A stretch of 64,000 nucleotides of DNA from Pseudobowmanella zhangzhouensis (GTDB taxonomy: Bacteria; Pseudomonadota; Gammaproteobacteria; Enterobacterales; Alteromonadaceae). Made by a program: the position numbers and the translations under genes. The notes below the pieces were generated by a model. It was not told the DNA's origin. It worked only from the letters and a program-made list of their open reading frames with translations, and ran no database searches. Positions 15,788 to 25,163 of this stretch are shown here, piece after piece (positions within the stretch are counted from its first letter, which is position 1; each line of letters starts with the position of its first letter). The stretch is from assembly GCF_042662685.1 (NCBI RefSeq), contig NZ_JBHSYO010000015.1, positions 210,342-274,341 of the forward strand, given 5' to 3'.

Positions 15788-17383
15788 TTATTTGATCACC
15801 GGTGGGGTTTCAAAGGTGTGATACGGCGCCGGTGATGGGATTTCCCACTCCAGACCCTCTGCACCTTCCCACGGTTTGGCTGCGGCAGGTTCACCCTGTT
15901 TGCGACACGCTTTTATCAACAGAGCAAGGAAGAACAACTGCGACAAACCAAAGGCAAATCCACCGATACTGATCCATTTATTAAAATCAGCAAATTGCAG
16001 CGCGTAATCCGGGATCCGACGAGGCATACCAGCTAACCCAACAAAGTGCATCGGGAAGAACAATACATTCACCGATACCAGTGAGCACCAGAAGTGCCAG
16101 TTAGCCAGCTTCTTGTCGAACATCACGCCACTCCACTTAGGCAGCCAATAATAAGCCGCCGCAAAGATGGAGAATATGGCACCGGTCACCAGAACGTAGT
16201 GGAAGTGCGCGACCACAAAATAGGTATCGTGATACTGGAAGTCCACCGGCGTAATCGCCAGCATCAGGCCAGAGAAGCCACCAATGGTAAACAGCACGAT
16301 AAATGCCAACGCAAACAGCATGGGCATTTCAAACGTCATCGCCCCGCGCCACATGGTCGCCACCCAGTTAAACACTTTCACCCCGGTCGGCACTGAGATC
16401 AGCATGGTGGCAATCATAAAGAACAGTTCACCTGCAACAGGCATACCCGTGGTGAACATATGGTGCGCCCACACCACAAATGACAATAACGCGATGGAAG
16501 CCGTGGCATAGACCATCGATGCGTAGCCAAACAGCGGTTTGCGCGCGAAGGTCGGAACAATCTGCGAGATAATGCCGAAGGCCGGCAAAATCATGATGTA
16601 TACCTCAGGGTGACCGAAGAACCAGAAAATATGCTGGAACAACACCGGGTCACCACCACCTGCTGCGCTGAAGAAACTGGTACCGAAGAATTTATCGGTC
16701 AGTACCATGGTTACTGCGCCAGCCAACACCGGCATAACCGCAATTAGCAGGAATGCAGTAATAAACCAGGTCCACACGAACAGTGGCATCTTCATGTACG
16801 TCATACCCGGCGCACGCATGTTCATAATGGTCACAATCACGTTGATCGCGCCCATAATCGAAGAGGCACCCATAATATGTACTGAGAATACGAACAACGC
16901 GGTACTGTCATTACTGTAGGTAGTCGACAGAGGGGCATAGAAAGTCCAGCCGAAGTTCGGGCCACCGCCTTCCATAAACAAAGACGCCAGCAAAATTGCA
17001 AAGGCAAACGGCAGGATCCAGAAGCTCCAGTTGTTCATCCGCGGCAAGGCCATATCCGGCGCGCCAATCATCATTGGCACCATCCAGTTGGCCAGGCCGG
17101 TAAAGGCCGGCATCACGGCGCCAAATACCATCACCAGACCATGTACTGTGGTCATCTGGTTAAAGAAATTCGGCTCGACAATTTGCAGACCCGGTTCAAA
17201 CAACTCAGCCCGGATAACCATGGCCATGCTGCCGCCTACAAGGAACATGATGAAGGCGAACCACAGGTACAGGGTACCGATGTCTTTATGGTTGGTGGTG
17301 TATAACCAGCGCTTTATCCCGCCGCCTGGGGCATGATGGTGATGGTCATCCGCATGAATATCTTGCTCTACAATGCTGCTCAT
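15788..17383 (-). CDS. ctaD: cytochrome c oxidase subunit I (aa3 type)
   Basis: 531 aa, twelve helices. Ligands are visible: the heme a His in TTVHGLVMVFG, CuB His and the cross-linked Tyr in FGHPEVYIMILPAFG, the His pair in WAHHMF, and the heme a3/a His in YFVVAHFHYVL. The Glu of the D-channel lies in the GHPEV context. Subunit I reduces oxygen and pumps protons. ATG 17383 has GGAGAG six bases upstream; seven extra upstream codons are unlikely to be used. It follows ctaC by 10 bases. Confidence 0.97.
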   Translation of the reverse strand: MSSIVEQDIHADDHHHHAPGGGIKRWLYTTNHKDIGTLYLWFAFIMFLVGGSMAMVIRAELFEPGLQIVEPNFFNQMTTVHGLVMVFGAVMPAFTGLANWMVPMMIGAPDMALPRMNNWSFWILPFAFAILLASLFMEGGGPNFGWTFYAPLSTTYSNDSTALFVFSVHIMGASSIMGAINVIVTIMNMRAPGMTYMKMPLFVWTWFITAFLLIAVMPVLAGAVTMVLTDKFFGTSFFSAAGGGDPVLFQHIFWFFGHPEVYIMILPAFGIISQIVPTFARKPLFGYASMVYATASIALLSFVVWAHHMFTTGMPVAGELFFMIATMLISVPTGVKVFNWVATMWRGAMTFEMPMLFALAFIVLFTIGGFSGLMLAITPVDFQYHDTYFVVAHFHYVLVTGAIFSIFAAAYYWLPKWSGVMFDKKLANWHFWCSLVSVNVLFFPMHFVGLAGMPRRIPDYALQFADFNKWISIGGFAFGLSQLFFLALLIKACRKQGEPAAAKPWEGAEGLEWEIPSPAPYHTFETPPVIK

Positions 17384-17393
17384 GCTGCTCTCC

Positions 17394-18527
17394 TTACTTA
17401 CCATTCTTTACATCGTTAACATCTTTGGGCTGCACCAATTGTTTGGTGTTATTACCCCAAGCGTTACGCTCATAAGTGACGACGGCAGCAATCTCCGCCA
17501 AGCTTAATTGCTTGCCGAATGCCGGCATGCCTTTCTTACCGTTCAACACAATACCAATGTGCTCGGCCGGGTTATTATTGGTGGCAATTTTGCTACCTTT
17601 CAAAGCAGGGAATGCACCCGGTAAACCTTCGCCGCTGGCCTGGTGACAGGCGGCACAGTTGGCAGTGTAGATTTTTTGCCCCATATCCATCGCATCATCC
17701 ATGCTCATACTCATGGATAACCAACGTTGTTCTTCGGCTTTTTTGTCGCGAATAATTTGTTCTTGCTCGGCAAACCAGGCGTCGAATTCCGCCGGTTCTT
17801 TGGCAATTACCACCACCGGCATAAAGCCGTGGTCTTTACCGCAAAGTTCTGCACACTGGCCGCGATACAGACCCGCTTCATTGACCCGCGTCCAGGCTTC
17901 ATTGATGAATCCCGGGTTGGCATCTTTCTTCACCGCAAACGCCGGAACCCACCAGGAATGGATAACGTCATCCGAGGTAACCAGAAAGCGCACTTTTTTG
18001 CCGGTCGGGATCACCAGAGGACGGTCGACTTCCAATAAATAGTTATCGCCCTTTTCGAATTTGTTGTGGATTTGCTCTGACTGGGTCGCCAGTACCGAAT
18101 AATATTCCACGTCAGTACCGTGGTATTTGTAATGCCACTTCCACTGTGAGCCGGTGACTTCGATGGTCAGATCAGACTCAGAGGGGTCTTCCATCGCCAG
18201 CAAGGTTTTCGCGGCAGGCCAGGCAATCGCAATCAAAATAACAAAGGGAATGGCCGTCCACAGAATTTCGACTTTGGTCGACTCATGAAAATCTGCGGGT
18301 TTGACACCTTTAGATTTACGGTGATGCAGAATCGACCAGAACATCGCACCAAACACTACGATGCCGATGACGGTACAAATCCAGAAAATATACATATGCA
18401 GGTCATACACCTGTCCGCTGATGTCCGTTACCCCTTTGGTAAGGTTTAACGGCATATCCGTCGCGCTGACGGATGCGGATATCAGGCCCAGTGACGCAGC
18501 GGCAAATTTAATCGCACCTATGTTCAC
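17394..18527 (-). CDS. ctaC: cytochrome c oxidase subunit II with fused cytochrome c domain
   Basis: 377 aa. Signal peptide, two helices (about 45-65 and 88-108), the CuA cupredoxin domain with the ligand set in RGQCAELCGKDHGFM, and a C-terminal class I cytochrome c domain with the heme motif CAACHQ and a distal Met in GMPAF. Electrons enter from soluble cytochrome c through the fused heme to CuA. This caa3-like arrangement is common in gammaproteobacterial aa3 oxidases. It is the first gene of the block, so transcription should begin in the 300-base gap to its right. Confidence 0.97.
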   Translation of the reverse strand: MNIGAIKFAAASLGLISASVSATDMPLNLTKGVTDISGQVYDLHMYIFWICTVIGIVVFGAMFWSILHHRKSKGVKPADFHESTKVEILWTAIPFVILIAIAWPAAKTLLAMEDPSESDLTIEVTGSQWKWHYKYHGTDVEYYSVLATQSEQIHNKFEKGDNYLLEVDRPLVIPTGKKVRFLVTSDDVIHSWWVPAFAVKKDANPGFINEAWTRVNEAGLYRGQCAELCGKDHGFMPVVVIAKEPAEFDAWFAEQEQIIRDKKAEEQRWLSMSMSMDDAMDMGQKIYTANCAACHQASGEGLPGAFPALKGSKIATNNNPAEHIGIVLNGKKGMPAFGKQLSLAEIAAVVTYERNAWGNNTKQLVQPKDVNDVKNGK

Positions 18528-18786
18528 GTGACATCTCCTCTGTCAATAACTGCAACAACGGGCAGCAGAGCCCGGTGCCGACAGTGGCACGCACTTATTT
18601 CCGCGGGTGAATCCTGATGAAAAAGCGCACGCTTTGTTATTTTTTTGTTAATTGCTGTATAAGAATTACGCAATTTAGGTGGGTGCGTCTATAGCAAATT
18701 GATTAAATTTTTATCAACTGAACAATATTTAATCAATTTGTTGAGATGTAACTGGCTGATGAGACTATTTTTTTGCGATTCAGAAT
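18528..18786. other. non-coding gap upstream of ctaC
   Basis: No gene is seen between ctaC (minus) and the lexA terminator. The half near ctaC should carry the oxidase promoter on the minus strand, but I cannot pick a convincing -35/-10 pair. The half near lexA is very AT-rich and contains the long inverted repeat listed separately. Confidence 0.7.
18695..18740. repeat. perfect 14-base inverted repeat
   Basis: CAAATTGATTAAAT at 18695-18708 and its exact reverse complement at 18727-18740, separated by 18 bases. Each arm holds TTGAT/ATCAA, and a third ATCAA lies in the spacer. It sits about 170-210 bases upstream of the ctaC start, too far from the lexA stop to be part of its terminator. It could be a double operator or a cruciform-prone element. 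Confidence 0.75.
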
Positions 18787-18825
18787 AAAAAAAGCCGTTG
18801 GTGGGGTCACTCACACAACGGCTTT
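18787..18825 (-). terminator. lexA intrinsic terminator
   Basis: On the minus strand AGCCGTTG, a loop of 15 bases and CAACGGCT are followed by seven T, 22 bases after the lexA stop codon. Confidence 0.88.
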
Positions 18826-18846
18826 ATGCTTGATGGTTTTTTGTAC

Positions 18847-19473
18847 TTACATCCAGGCGTTATTACGAATAACCCCTACAGCTAATCCTTCAATACTGAA
18901 TGGCTCACTGGCTAAATCCACTTTGATGGGCGCAAATTCTTCGTTTTCTGCATGCAACAGCACGGTATTGCCTTTACGTTCGAAACGCTTAACCGTGACA
19001 TCCTCATCCACCCGGGCAACGACGACCTGGCCATTGCGTGCATCCTGCGTGCGGTGTACCGCGAGTAAATCGCCGTCAAGAATACCAATATCTTTCATAC
19101 TCATGCCGTTTACCCGCAGCAGAAAATCCGCGTGAGGATGGAACATCCCCTGGTCAACTTTGTAATGAGCCTCAACATGCTGTTGCGCCAGAATCGGCTC
19201 ACCGGCGGCAACCCGACCAATTAGCGGCAGGCCTTGTTCATCCTGAGGTTGTTCATCTTCCGGCCAGTTCACCCGAATACCACGTGAGGTACCGGGTAAG
19301 ATCTCAATAACCCCCTTTTTTGCCAGTGCCTTTAAATGCTCTTCGGCAGCGTTGGCGGAACGAAAGCCCAATTTATCGGCAATTTCCGCGCGCGTTGGTG
19401 GCATGCCGGTATCGGCAACGGTAGATTTGATCAGTTGCAACACTTGTTGCTGACGGGGTGTTAATGGACGCAT
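18847..19473 (-). CDS. lexA: SOS repressor LexA
   Basis: 208 aa, slightly longer than in E. coli. N-terminal winged helix (residues 1-65) with the recognition helix SANAAEEHLKAL; C-terminal peptidase fold with the self-cleavage bond Ala90-Gly91 in VAAGEP, catalytic Ser125 in NGMSMKD and Lys162 in DVTVKRF. RecA filaments stimulate self-cleavage, freeing SOS genes. A LexA box lies 7 bases upstream of the start, so the gene is autoregulated. Divergent to plsB, as in enterobacteria, but without dgkA or dinF beside it. Confidence 0.97.
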   Translation of the reverse strand: MRPLTPRQQQVLQLIKSTVADTGMPPTRAEIADKLGFRSANAAEEHLKALAKKGVIEILPGTSRGIRVNWPEDEQPQDEQGLPLIGRVAAGEPILAQQHVEAHYKVDQGMFHPHADFLLRVNGMSMKDIGILDGDLLAVHRTQDARNGQVVVARVDEDVTVKRFERKGNTVLLHAENEEFAPIKVDLASEPFSIEGLAVGVIRNNAWM

Positions 19474-19480
19474 AACCAGC

Positions 19481-19533
19481 CTGTTTTTCTATACAGTTAA
19501 TCGCGAGTATATCCCGTTGCGGTCAGATTACAA
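19481..19533 (-). promoter_or_regulatory. lexA promoter with SOS box
   Basis: On the minus strand TTGTAA (19533-19528), 16 bases, TATACT (19511-19506) make a credible promoter. The LexA box CTGT-N8-ACAG occupies 19481-19496, just downstream of the -10, as in other autoregulated lexA genes. Only one box is seen. Confidence 0.85.
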
Positions 19534-19611
19534 CGGCACAGGCGAAAATTATTGTTCTTTTTCACTCCGTGATATCCTTGGCAGGTTTTTTTAATTGGGA
19601 AGTTAACTCAA

Positions 19612-22044
19612 ATGAACTGGATGCAGCGTGTGCTGGATAATCTGATTGCGGTACCAGCGTCGTGGCTCATTCGCACTCGTGTCGTGCCGACTGATGTGCA
19701 ATCGGAACTGGACATTCAGGCCGACAAGCCAATCATCTATTTACTTAAAAATCACTCCGTTACCGACCGGGTCGCCCTGCAAAATGCGGCACGCCAGTTA
19801 GGCTTGCCCGATCCAAACGGCATGTATGAATGGCAGGGCGTAAAGTTTCCCGCTTGCATGTATTTAGAAGGCACACCGGGCATTTTCCGTCGACAGGGCC
19901 ACACGGATATCGAGCAATCCTTTACGCAGTTATTTGAAACACATGCCCAATTAGCCGATTTAGATGTCCAGATCGTACCGGCAGTGAGCTTTTGGGGACG
20001 CGCACCGGGTAAAACCAAAGCCAGCTGGCGCGATATCCTGACCGATAAAGCGTCGCCCAACTGGCTGCGTAAGTTTTTTATCGTACTGTTCAGTGGCCGA
20101 CATAATCTGCTTTATTTCAGCCGTGCGGTATCGAGCCGCTATATGGTCGACCAACGCCTGGATGATGCGGTCGCCGCGCATAAATTGATTCGTGTGGCAC
20201 GTACCCATTTCCATCGTCGCCGTCAGGCCGTCGCGGGTCCTCGCCAAATGGCACGTGAACAGATTATCCAGAGCGTATTGGCTTCCGATGCCGTTAAAGA
20301 GGCGATGGCCGATATGTCAGTCAGCCCTGAAAAAGCCCTGGCCGAAGCGCGTAAATACGCCGATGAAATTGCCGGCGATTATCGCGAGGGCGTCATACGT
20401 CTTGGTGAGCGCCTGCTGGCCAAACTATGGAATAAAATTTACAACGGCATTGAGGTGCGCCACGCGCAGAAAGTGCGTGAATTAGCCGACGCAGGGCATG
20501 AAATTATCTATGTCCCCTGCCATCGCAGCCATATGGATTACCTGTTGCTGACCTATATTATCCACCAGCAAGGGCTGATGGTGCCGCATATCGCAGCCGG
20601 CATTAACCTTAATTTTTTCCCGGCAGGGCCTATTTTCCGTCGTGCAGGTGCATTCTTTATTCGCCGCAGTTTCGCCGGTAACAAACTGTATACCGCAGTA
20701 TTTCGTGAATATTTACAACAGCTGTTCACCCGCGGCTACCCGGTGAAATACTATTGTGAAGGCGGCCGTTCCCGTACCGGTCGACTGTTGCAGCCCAAAA
20801 CCGGCATGCTCGCCATGACAGTACAGAGCCTGTTTAGCGGCATCAAACGCCCGATCACCCTGGTGCCGGTATATATCGGTTACGAGCACGTGATGGAAGT
20901 GGCCACTTACCTCAAAGAGTTACAGGGGACCCGCAAAGAAAAAGAGAGTTTCCTGCAGGTGTTCAGTGCGATTCGTAAATTGAAAAACTACGGCCGCGGT
21001 TACCTTAATTTTGGTGAGCCGATCCAATTGGCGCGCTTTCTGGAACAGCAGCAACCCAACTGGCGCGACGATGTCAGTCAGAATCCGGATAAGAAACCAA
21101 GCTGGCTGACGCCGGTGACCAATAAGCTGGCTAATCAGATTATGCGCAATATCAATCGCGCCGGTGCAATTAACGGTATGACCTTATGCGCCACCAGCTT
21201 GCTGGCGTCGGATAAATTGTCCATGACTGCACGGGAATTGAGTCAGTGCCTGCATAGTTTTATGCGCTTGTTACAAGACGCACCTTACAGCGCAGATATG
21301 ACATTGCCGGATAGTGAGCCTGGCCGTCTGTTGGAAGACACCCTGAGCCTGAATAAATTCAGCGTTACACCGGATAGCTTTGGCCGCATCGTCAGCATGG
21401 ACAGCAAGACTGCAGTCGCCATGACTTACTATCGCAACAATGTGCTGCACCTGTTATCCGTGCCTGGCTTACTGGCGACTATGCTCAGTGCCAGCACTGG
21501 CATGACCCGTGATGACATTATCGAGCGCATGCTGGCTATCCTACCGCTGTTGCGTAAAGAGCTGTTTGTTCACCACTCGCCAGAAGAGTTTGTTGCGCTG
21601 ATCGAACGCACCCTCGACGCCATGGCCGCGCAACATATGCTAATTAAACGGGATGACCTGTGGATACCGCCAGCCCGTGACGACGAAGCATTCCTGCCGT
21701 TATGGATTTTAGCCCGCAATATGCAGGACACCCTGCAGCGCTATGCCGTGGTGCTCACCATTGCCAAACAACGCGCAGGGTTATCGCGCAGTGAACTGGA
21801 AAAAACCAGTATTCAACTGGCCGAGCGCCTGACCGCTGTGCATGGCATCAATGCGCCGGAATTTTATGACAAGGCAGTGATCAGTGGATTAATCGCCGCT
21901 TTACGTGATTGCCAGCTGCTGGAACAACAGAACGATGGTTCGCTCAATGCCGCCAGCAAAGGCCAGTGGTTACTGGGCGAAGTCATGCACTGGTTGCATC
22001 CGCAGGTTGCCCAGAGTATCAGACAAACAGGTAGTGCAGCATAA
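19612..22044 (+). CDS. plsB: glycerol-3-phosphate acyltransferase
   Basis: 810 aa, the usual length for PlsB. It acylates sn-1 of glycerol 3-phosphate with acyl-ACP or acyl-CoA at the inner membrane, the first step in phospholipid synthesis. Acyltransferase block I is CHRSHMD (His304, Asp309), block II includes GAFFIRRSF, block III is CEGGRSRTG and block IV VPVYIGYE. The gene is divergent to lexA and its last 26 bases overlap ubiA, tail to tail; this ubiCA/plsB/lexA order is known from enterobacteria. Confidence 0.97.
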   Translation: MNWMQRVLDNLIAVPASWLIRTRVVPTDVQSELDIQADKPIIYLLKNHSVTDRVALQNAARQLGLPDPNGMYEWQGVKFPACMYLEGTPGIFRRQGHTDIEQSFTQLFETHAQLADLDVQIVPAVSFWGRAPGKTKASWRDILTDKASPNWLRKFFIVLFSGRHNLLYFSRAVSSRYMVDQRLDDAVAAHKLIRVARTHFHRRRQAVAGPRQMAREQIIQSVLASDAVKEAMADMSVSPEKALAEARKYADEIAGDYREGVIRLGERLLAKLWNKIYNGIEVRHAQKVRELADAGHEIIYVPCHRSHMDYLLLTYIIHQQGLMVPHIAAGINLNFFPAGPIFRRAGAFFIRRSFAGNKLYTAVFREYLQQLFTRGYPVKYYCEGGRSRTGRLLQPKTGMLAMTVQSLFSGIKRPITLVPVYIGYEHVMEVATYLKELQGTRKEKESFLQVFSAIRKLKNYGRGYLNFGEPIQLARFLEQQQPNWRDDVSQNPDKKPSWLTPVTNKLANQIMRNINRAGAINGMTLCATSLLASDKLSMTARELSQCLHSFMRLLQDAPYSADMTLPDSEPGRLLEDTLSLNKFSVTPDSFGRIVSMDSKTAVAMTYYRNNVLHLLSVPGLLATMLSASTGMTRDDIIERMLAILPLLRKELFVHHSPEEFVALIERTLDAMAAQHMLIKRDDLWIPPARDDEAFLPLWILARNMQDTLQRYAVVLTIAKQRAGLSRSELEKTSIQLAERLTAVHGINAPEFYDKAVISGLIAALRDCQLLEQQNDGSLNAASKGQWLLGEVMHWLHPQVAQSIRQTGSAA

Positions 22045-22873
22045 TCCCGACTGCCACCAGCAAGCCTGCATAATGGTTGTTTAGAAACGCCTTAAAGCAG
22101 GCTTGGCGCTGGCGCTGATAAATCAGGCCGTACTGGTAACCAAACAGTATGGCCATGCCCGCCACGCCAAGGTAATACCACCCGCTGAGTGCCAGCAATT
22201 CTCCAACGGCAATTAACAATAACAACGTGAGCAACTGTAACACGCTGATAATCACGACATCAAAACGGCCAAATAAAATCGCCGTCGACTTAATCCCTAT
22301 CAATATATCATCATCACGATCGACCATGGCATATTGGGTGTCATAGGCCACAGTCCACAGTAAATTAGCCGCAAACAGCAGCCAGGCCACCAGCCCAAGT
22401 TGCTCATTGGTGGCCATAAAGGCCATGGGAATGGCCCAGCTAAACGCCGCCCCCAGCACCACCTGAGGTAAATGGGTATAACGTTTCATAAAGGGATAAC
22501 TGGCAGCCAACCCCAGCGCCACCACCGACAACGCAATCGTGGCGAGATTAAGTTGCAGCACCAGCATAAACGCCAGTGCAATTAACCCTGCAAATAACCT
22601 TAGCGCACCCTTTTCACTCACCTCGCCAGTTGCCAGTGGACGTTGCGCGGTACGCTCGACCGCGCCATCCACATGGCGGTCTGCATAATCGTTGATCACG
22701 CATCCCGCGGCACGCATCACCACCACGCCCAGGGTAAACACCACAAACAGCGGCCATCCCGGCCAGCCACCTGCTGCAATCCACAGTGCCCAATAAGTTG
22801 GCCATAACAACAAGTAGGTGCCGATCGGTTTATCCGCGCGCATCAGGCGCCAGTAGGCATTAAATTGACTCAT
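22019..22873 (-). CDS. ubiA: 4-hydroxybenzoate octaprenyltransferase
   Basis: 284 aa, about nine membrane helices. UbiA prenylates 4-hydroxybenzoate in ubiquinone synthesis. The two Asp-rich motifs are NDYADRHVD (about residue 65) and DTQYAMVDRDDD (about 185), and RPLATGEV and YPFMKRYTHLPQ match the family. ATG 22873 has GGGAAT just upstream; ATG 22891 gives six more residues and has no such site. It overlaps ubiC by 14 bases, so the two are coupled: UbiC makes the substrate of UbiA. Confidence 0.96.
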   Translation of the reverse strand: MSQFNAYWRLMRADKPIGTYLLLWPTYWALWIAAGGWPGWPLFVVFTLGVVVMRAAGCVINDYADRHVDGAVERTAQRPLATGEVSEKGALRLFAGLIALAFMLVLQLNLATIALSVVALGLAASYPFMKRYTHLPQVVLGAAFSWAIPMAFMATNEQLGLVAWLLFAANLLWTVAYDTQYAMVDRDDDILIGIKSTAILFGRFDVVIISVLQLLTLLLLIAVGELLALSGWYYLGVAGMAILFGYQYGLIYQRQRQACFKAFLNNHYAGLLVAVGIMLHYLFV

Positions 22874-23444
22874 GAATTCCCTGTACAACATGTTTATAAG
22901 CCGGTGACGCAGGCAAAAATATTTCAGCCACCATCAGGCGCTGTTGTTCAAAATGAAATACCGAACGTCGTCCCCACAGTGGCATGTGTGCATCGTTAAC
23001 CCAGTTAGTGTGCAACTCAGATGGCGCCGTTACCCGCCCCAGCTCAAATGGTGCCCTGACGAAGCGCGCATCATTAAACAGGATTTTGCCCAGAGGCTGA
23101 GAACCCAGGCCATCGAAGGCGGCACCCGCCCCCTCACACATGCTGATTGGCAACACCGACCGGGCGTACACCCAGGGCACACCATCACCAAGCAAAATGA
23201 CTTCCCGTACTACCGCTTCCTTGATCCCACCGAGCTTTTGCGTTTCCTCAACAGAAAGCGCACAGCGGGCCTGGCCGATAACCTGCACGCTGAACTGGCG
23301 ACAATGGGCCTGCAACCGCTCGGTCAGTGAACTGGTATCTAACAACCAGTTCTTAAGCGCGGGTTCTGCAGGGTAATTGGTTGTGGCGTCGTGCCAACTG
23401 GGCTGACAATTGAGTGGAAAAACTAATGCTGGATTCAAATTCAT
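22860..23444 (-). CDS. ubiC: chorismate pyruvate-lyase
   Basis: 194 aa. UbiC splits chorismate into pyruvate and 4-hydroxybenzoate, the first committed step of ubiquinone synthesis. The sequence WVYARSVLP (with the active-site Arg), GSQPLGKILF and WGRRSVF with a late Glu in MVAEIFLP fit the family. It is the first gene of the ubiC-ubiA pair and is divergent from the FliL-like gene, with 168 bases between. Confidence 0.93.
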   Translation of the reverse strand: MNLNPALVFPLNCQPSWHDATTNYPAEPALKNWLLDTSSLTERLQAHCRQFSVQVIGQARCALSVEETQKLGGIKEAVVREVILLGDGVPWVYARSVLPISMCEGAGAAFDGLGSQPLGKILFNDARFVRAPFELGRVTAPSELHTNWVNDAHMPLWGRRSVFHFEQQRLMVAEIFLPASPAYKHVVQGIHESI

Positions 23445-23612
23445 TCAACCGGAAGCAATCTGTGGTCGATAATAACAAGTCAAAGCTGCCGGAAAAAGGC
23501 ACAAACTGGCTGACAGCACCTATCTCTTTGATAATAATGTCGCCCCTGACGGGAACTTGCCATTCGGCCGGTTGCCTGACACGATTAATTCGTTACCCCA
23601 GAGGAGATTGCT

Positions 23613-24011
23613 ATGACCCACCGCCTGCTGCGACGTTTGTTTTTATCCATGCTACTCATGCTAAGCAGTACGTCGGTTAAGGCAGACTTTGCTTATTACG
23701 GTTTAGAGCCGGATATTGTGACCAATTATCTGGGCACCAGTAGCCGTGATTTGGGTTATGTGCGTTTAACCATCGAACTGATGATTGTCGATGCTAAGTA
23801 TTTAGAAATCATCGAGCATCATGACCCGCTGATTCGGGCCACGATTATCGATATTTTTGGTAAACAGCATGGCGACAGAATTAAATCGTTAACCGGTCGT
23901 GAAGAAATTCGTCAGATGTGCCTCAACGCCATCAAAGAACAACTCAAAGCCGAAACCGGCTCTGAAATTGTGCGCAATCTGATTTTTACCAAATACCTGT
24001 ATCAGGACTGA
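23613..24011 (+). CDS. orphan FliL-family protein
   Basis: 132 aa. A cleavable-looking signal peptide (LFLSMLLMLSSTSVKA) precedes a FliL/stomatin-like domain: GYVRLTIELMIVD, a DPLIRATIIDIFGKQ helix and LIFTKYLYQ at the end, the typical FliL C-terminus. FliL normally sits at the flagellar motor as a membrane-anchored protein and supports stator function. This copy lies between ubiC and glpG with no flagellar gene beside it. AGAGGAG precedes the start. It ends in a 10-base overlap with convergent glpG. Confidence 0.8.
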   Translation: MTHRLLRRLFLSMLLMLSSTSVKADFAYYGLEPDIVTNYLGTSSRDLGYVRLTIELMIVDAKYLEIIEHHDPLIRATIIDIFGKQHGDRIKSLTGREEIRQMCLNAIKEQLKAETGSEIVRNLIFTKYLYQD

Positions 24012-24853
24012 CGCCGGCCAATCAGCGCGATCAGTGCCGCCAGGCCACAGCCGCTAAGCAGGCCAACCAGATGCGCTGTGTTGGCCATATTGAGTGGCAG
24101 AATATTGGTGTAACCCAATGCCAGCCACGCCAGCATAAAGCCAATCAGGTTACGCTGCAGCGATACACCCCACTCCGGACGGATCCAGCCAATCCACCAG
24201 ACAAAACCAAACAGCCCGTACACCACGCCGGATAAACCGCCAAAGTTACTGCCGCCATCCAGATATTGGCCGTAATTGGACGCAATGCCGGTCAGCAAAT
24301 ACAGAATTACCAGCGCGCTGGTGCCGAAGCGCCGTTCAATCTGGCCACCCAAAATCCACCACCACAACAGATTGAAAATGATATGCATGGCAGAAAAGTG
24401 CATCAGTGTCGGGCCAATTAATCGCCACCACTGACCACTCTCAAGTACTTGCCCGAGCGGCGCAAATCTGAGTAATTCACGTACCGGAGAAAACCACAGG
24501 CTGGCTGAGGCCAGAAAGGCCACCACGCATAGTGTGGCAATCAGCAACATAAATGGACTGCGACTGGCTATTTGCAGCAGCGCAGAAAAGCCAGGTTGCG
24601 AGCCCGGCTTTGTTTTTACCGGACTGGCATTTGACCACAAATAATCCGCCTGCTGGCGTTGAATCTGGGTAAGCCAGCCCTGCACCAGAGCCTGTGCTTT
24701 AGGCTGTTGTGCCGGATAAAATACGTAAACCAGCCAGTGAGACTCGCCCTCTGGCTGGATATCGGTCGCGATCTGGTGGCCAGACAAAAATGTTTGAATT
24801 TGCTCAGCCACCTCGCGGCGGGAAACTTTAACTAATGGGGTTAACTCACTCAT
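24002..24853 (-). CDS. glpG: rhomboid intramembrane protease GlpG
   Basis: 283 aa. Cytoplasmic N-terminal domain (about 1-75), then six membrane helices. The catalytic dyad is Ser208 in GGLSGVVYG and His261 in ANTAHLVGLL; HFSAMHIIFNLLWWW on helix 2 carries the oxyanion His/Asn. GlpG cleaves unstable membrane segments. ATG 24853 overlaps the glpE stop by eight bases; 13 more in-frame codons upstream lie inside glpE and are not needed. Confidence 0.94.
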   Translation of the reverse strand: MSELTPLVKVSRREVAEQIQTFLSGHQIATDIQPEGESHWLVYVFYPAQQPKAQALVQGWLTQIQRQQADYLWSNASPVKTKPGSQPGFSALLQIASRSPFMLLIATLCVVAFLASASLWFSPVRELLRFAPLGQVLESGQWWRLIGPTLMHFSAMHIIFNLLWWWILGGQIERRFGTSALVILYLLTGIASNYGQYLDGGSNFGGLSGVVYGLFGFVWWIGWIRPEWGVSLQRNLIGFMLAWLALGYTNILPLNMANTAHLVGLLSGCGLAALIALIGRRQS

Positions 24854-25163
24854 TACCACTGACCACTGGCTGAGAAACCCGCCAGTGTTCAAAACCTCCG
24901 TCCATGCTGTATACGCTGGAAAATCCCATTTGCCCCAGATACGCGGCCACTTGCTGGCTGCTCATTCCGTGGTAGCAATACACTAATACCGGCTGTTGTT
25001 GATCCAGGTGGTTAAGTAAGCCATTCACGCCAACACGCGCCAGGCTTAGCGCGCCTTTAACATGCGCATGCAAAAAAGAGGCTTCGTCACGGGTATCAAC
25101 AATTTGCGCACCCGCCTGTATAAGCTGGCTGGCCTTAGCCAAATCTACACGGGTAAAACTCAT
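24846..25163 (-). CDS. glpE: thiosulfate sulfurtransferase GlpE
   Basis: 105 aa single-domain rhodanese. The active-site Cys lies in VYCYHGMSSQQ, close to the CYHGNSS of E. coli GlpE. It moves sulfane sulfur from thiosulfate to acceptors such as cyanide or thioredoxin. Its start overlaps the tdh stop as ATGA and its end overlaps glpG. The glpE-glpG pair is normal; joining it to kbl-tdh is less so. Confidence 0.93.
   Translation of the reverse strand: MSFTRVDLAKASQLIQAGAQIVDTRDEASFLHAHVKGALSLARVGVNGLLNHLDQQQPVLVYCYHGMSSQQVAAYLGQMGFSSVYSMDGGFEHWRVSQPVVSGNE

Noticed and set aside
15788..17383. Several open frames on the plus strand opposite ctaD and ctaC
   Set aside because: They lie wholly within strongly conserved oxidase genes, have no recognisable protein motif and arise from codon bias.
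18699..18717. FNR/Anr-like TTGAT...ATCAA upstream of ctaC
   Set aside because: The spacing is nine bases, not the four required for an FNR site.
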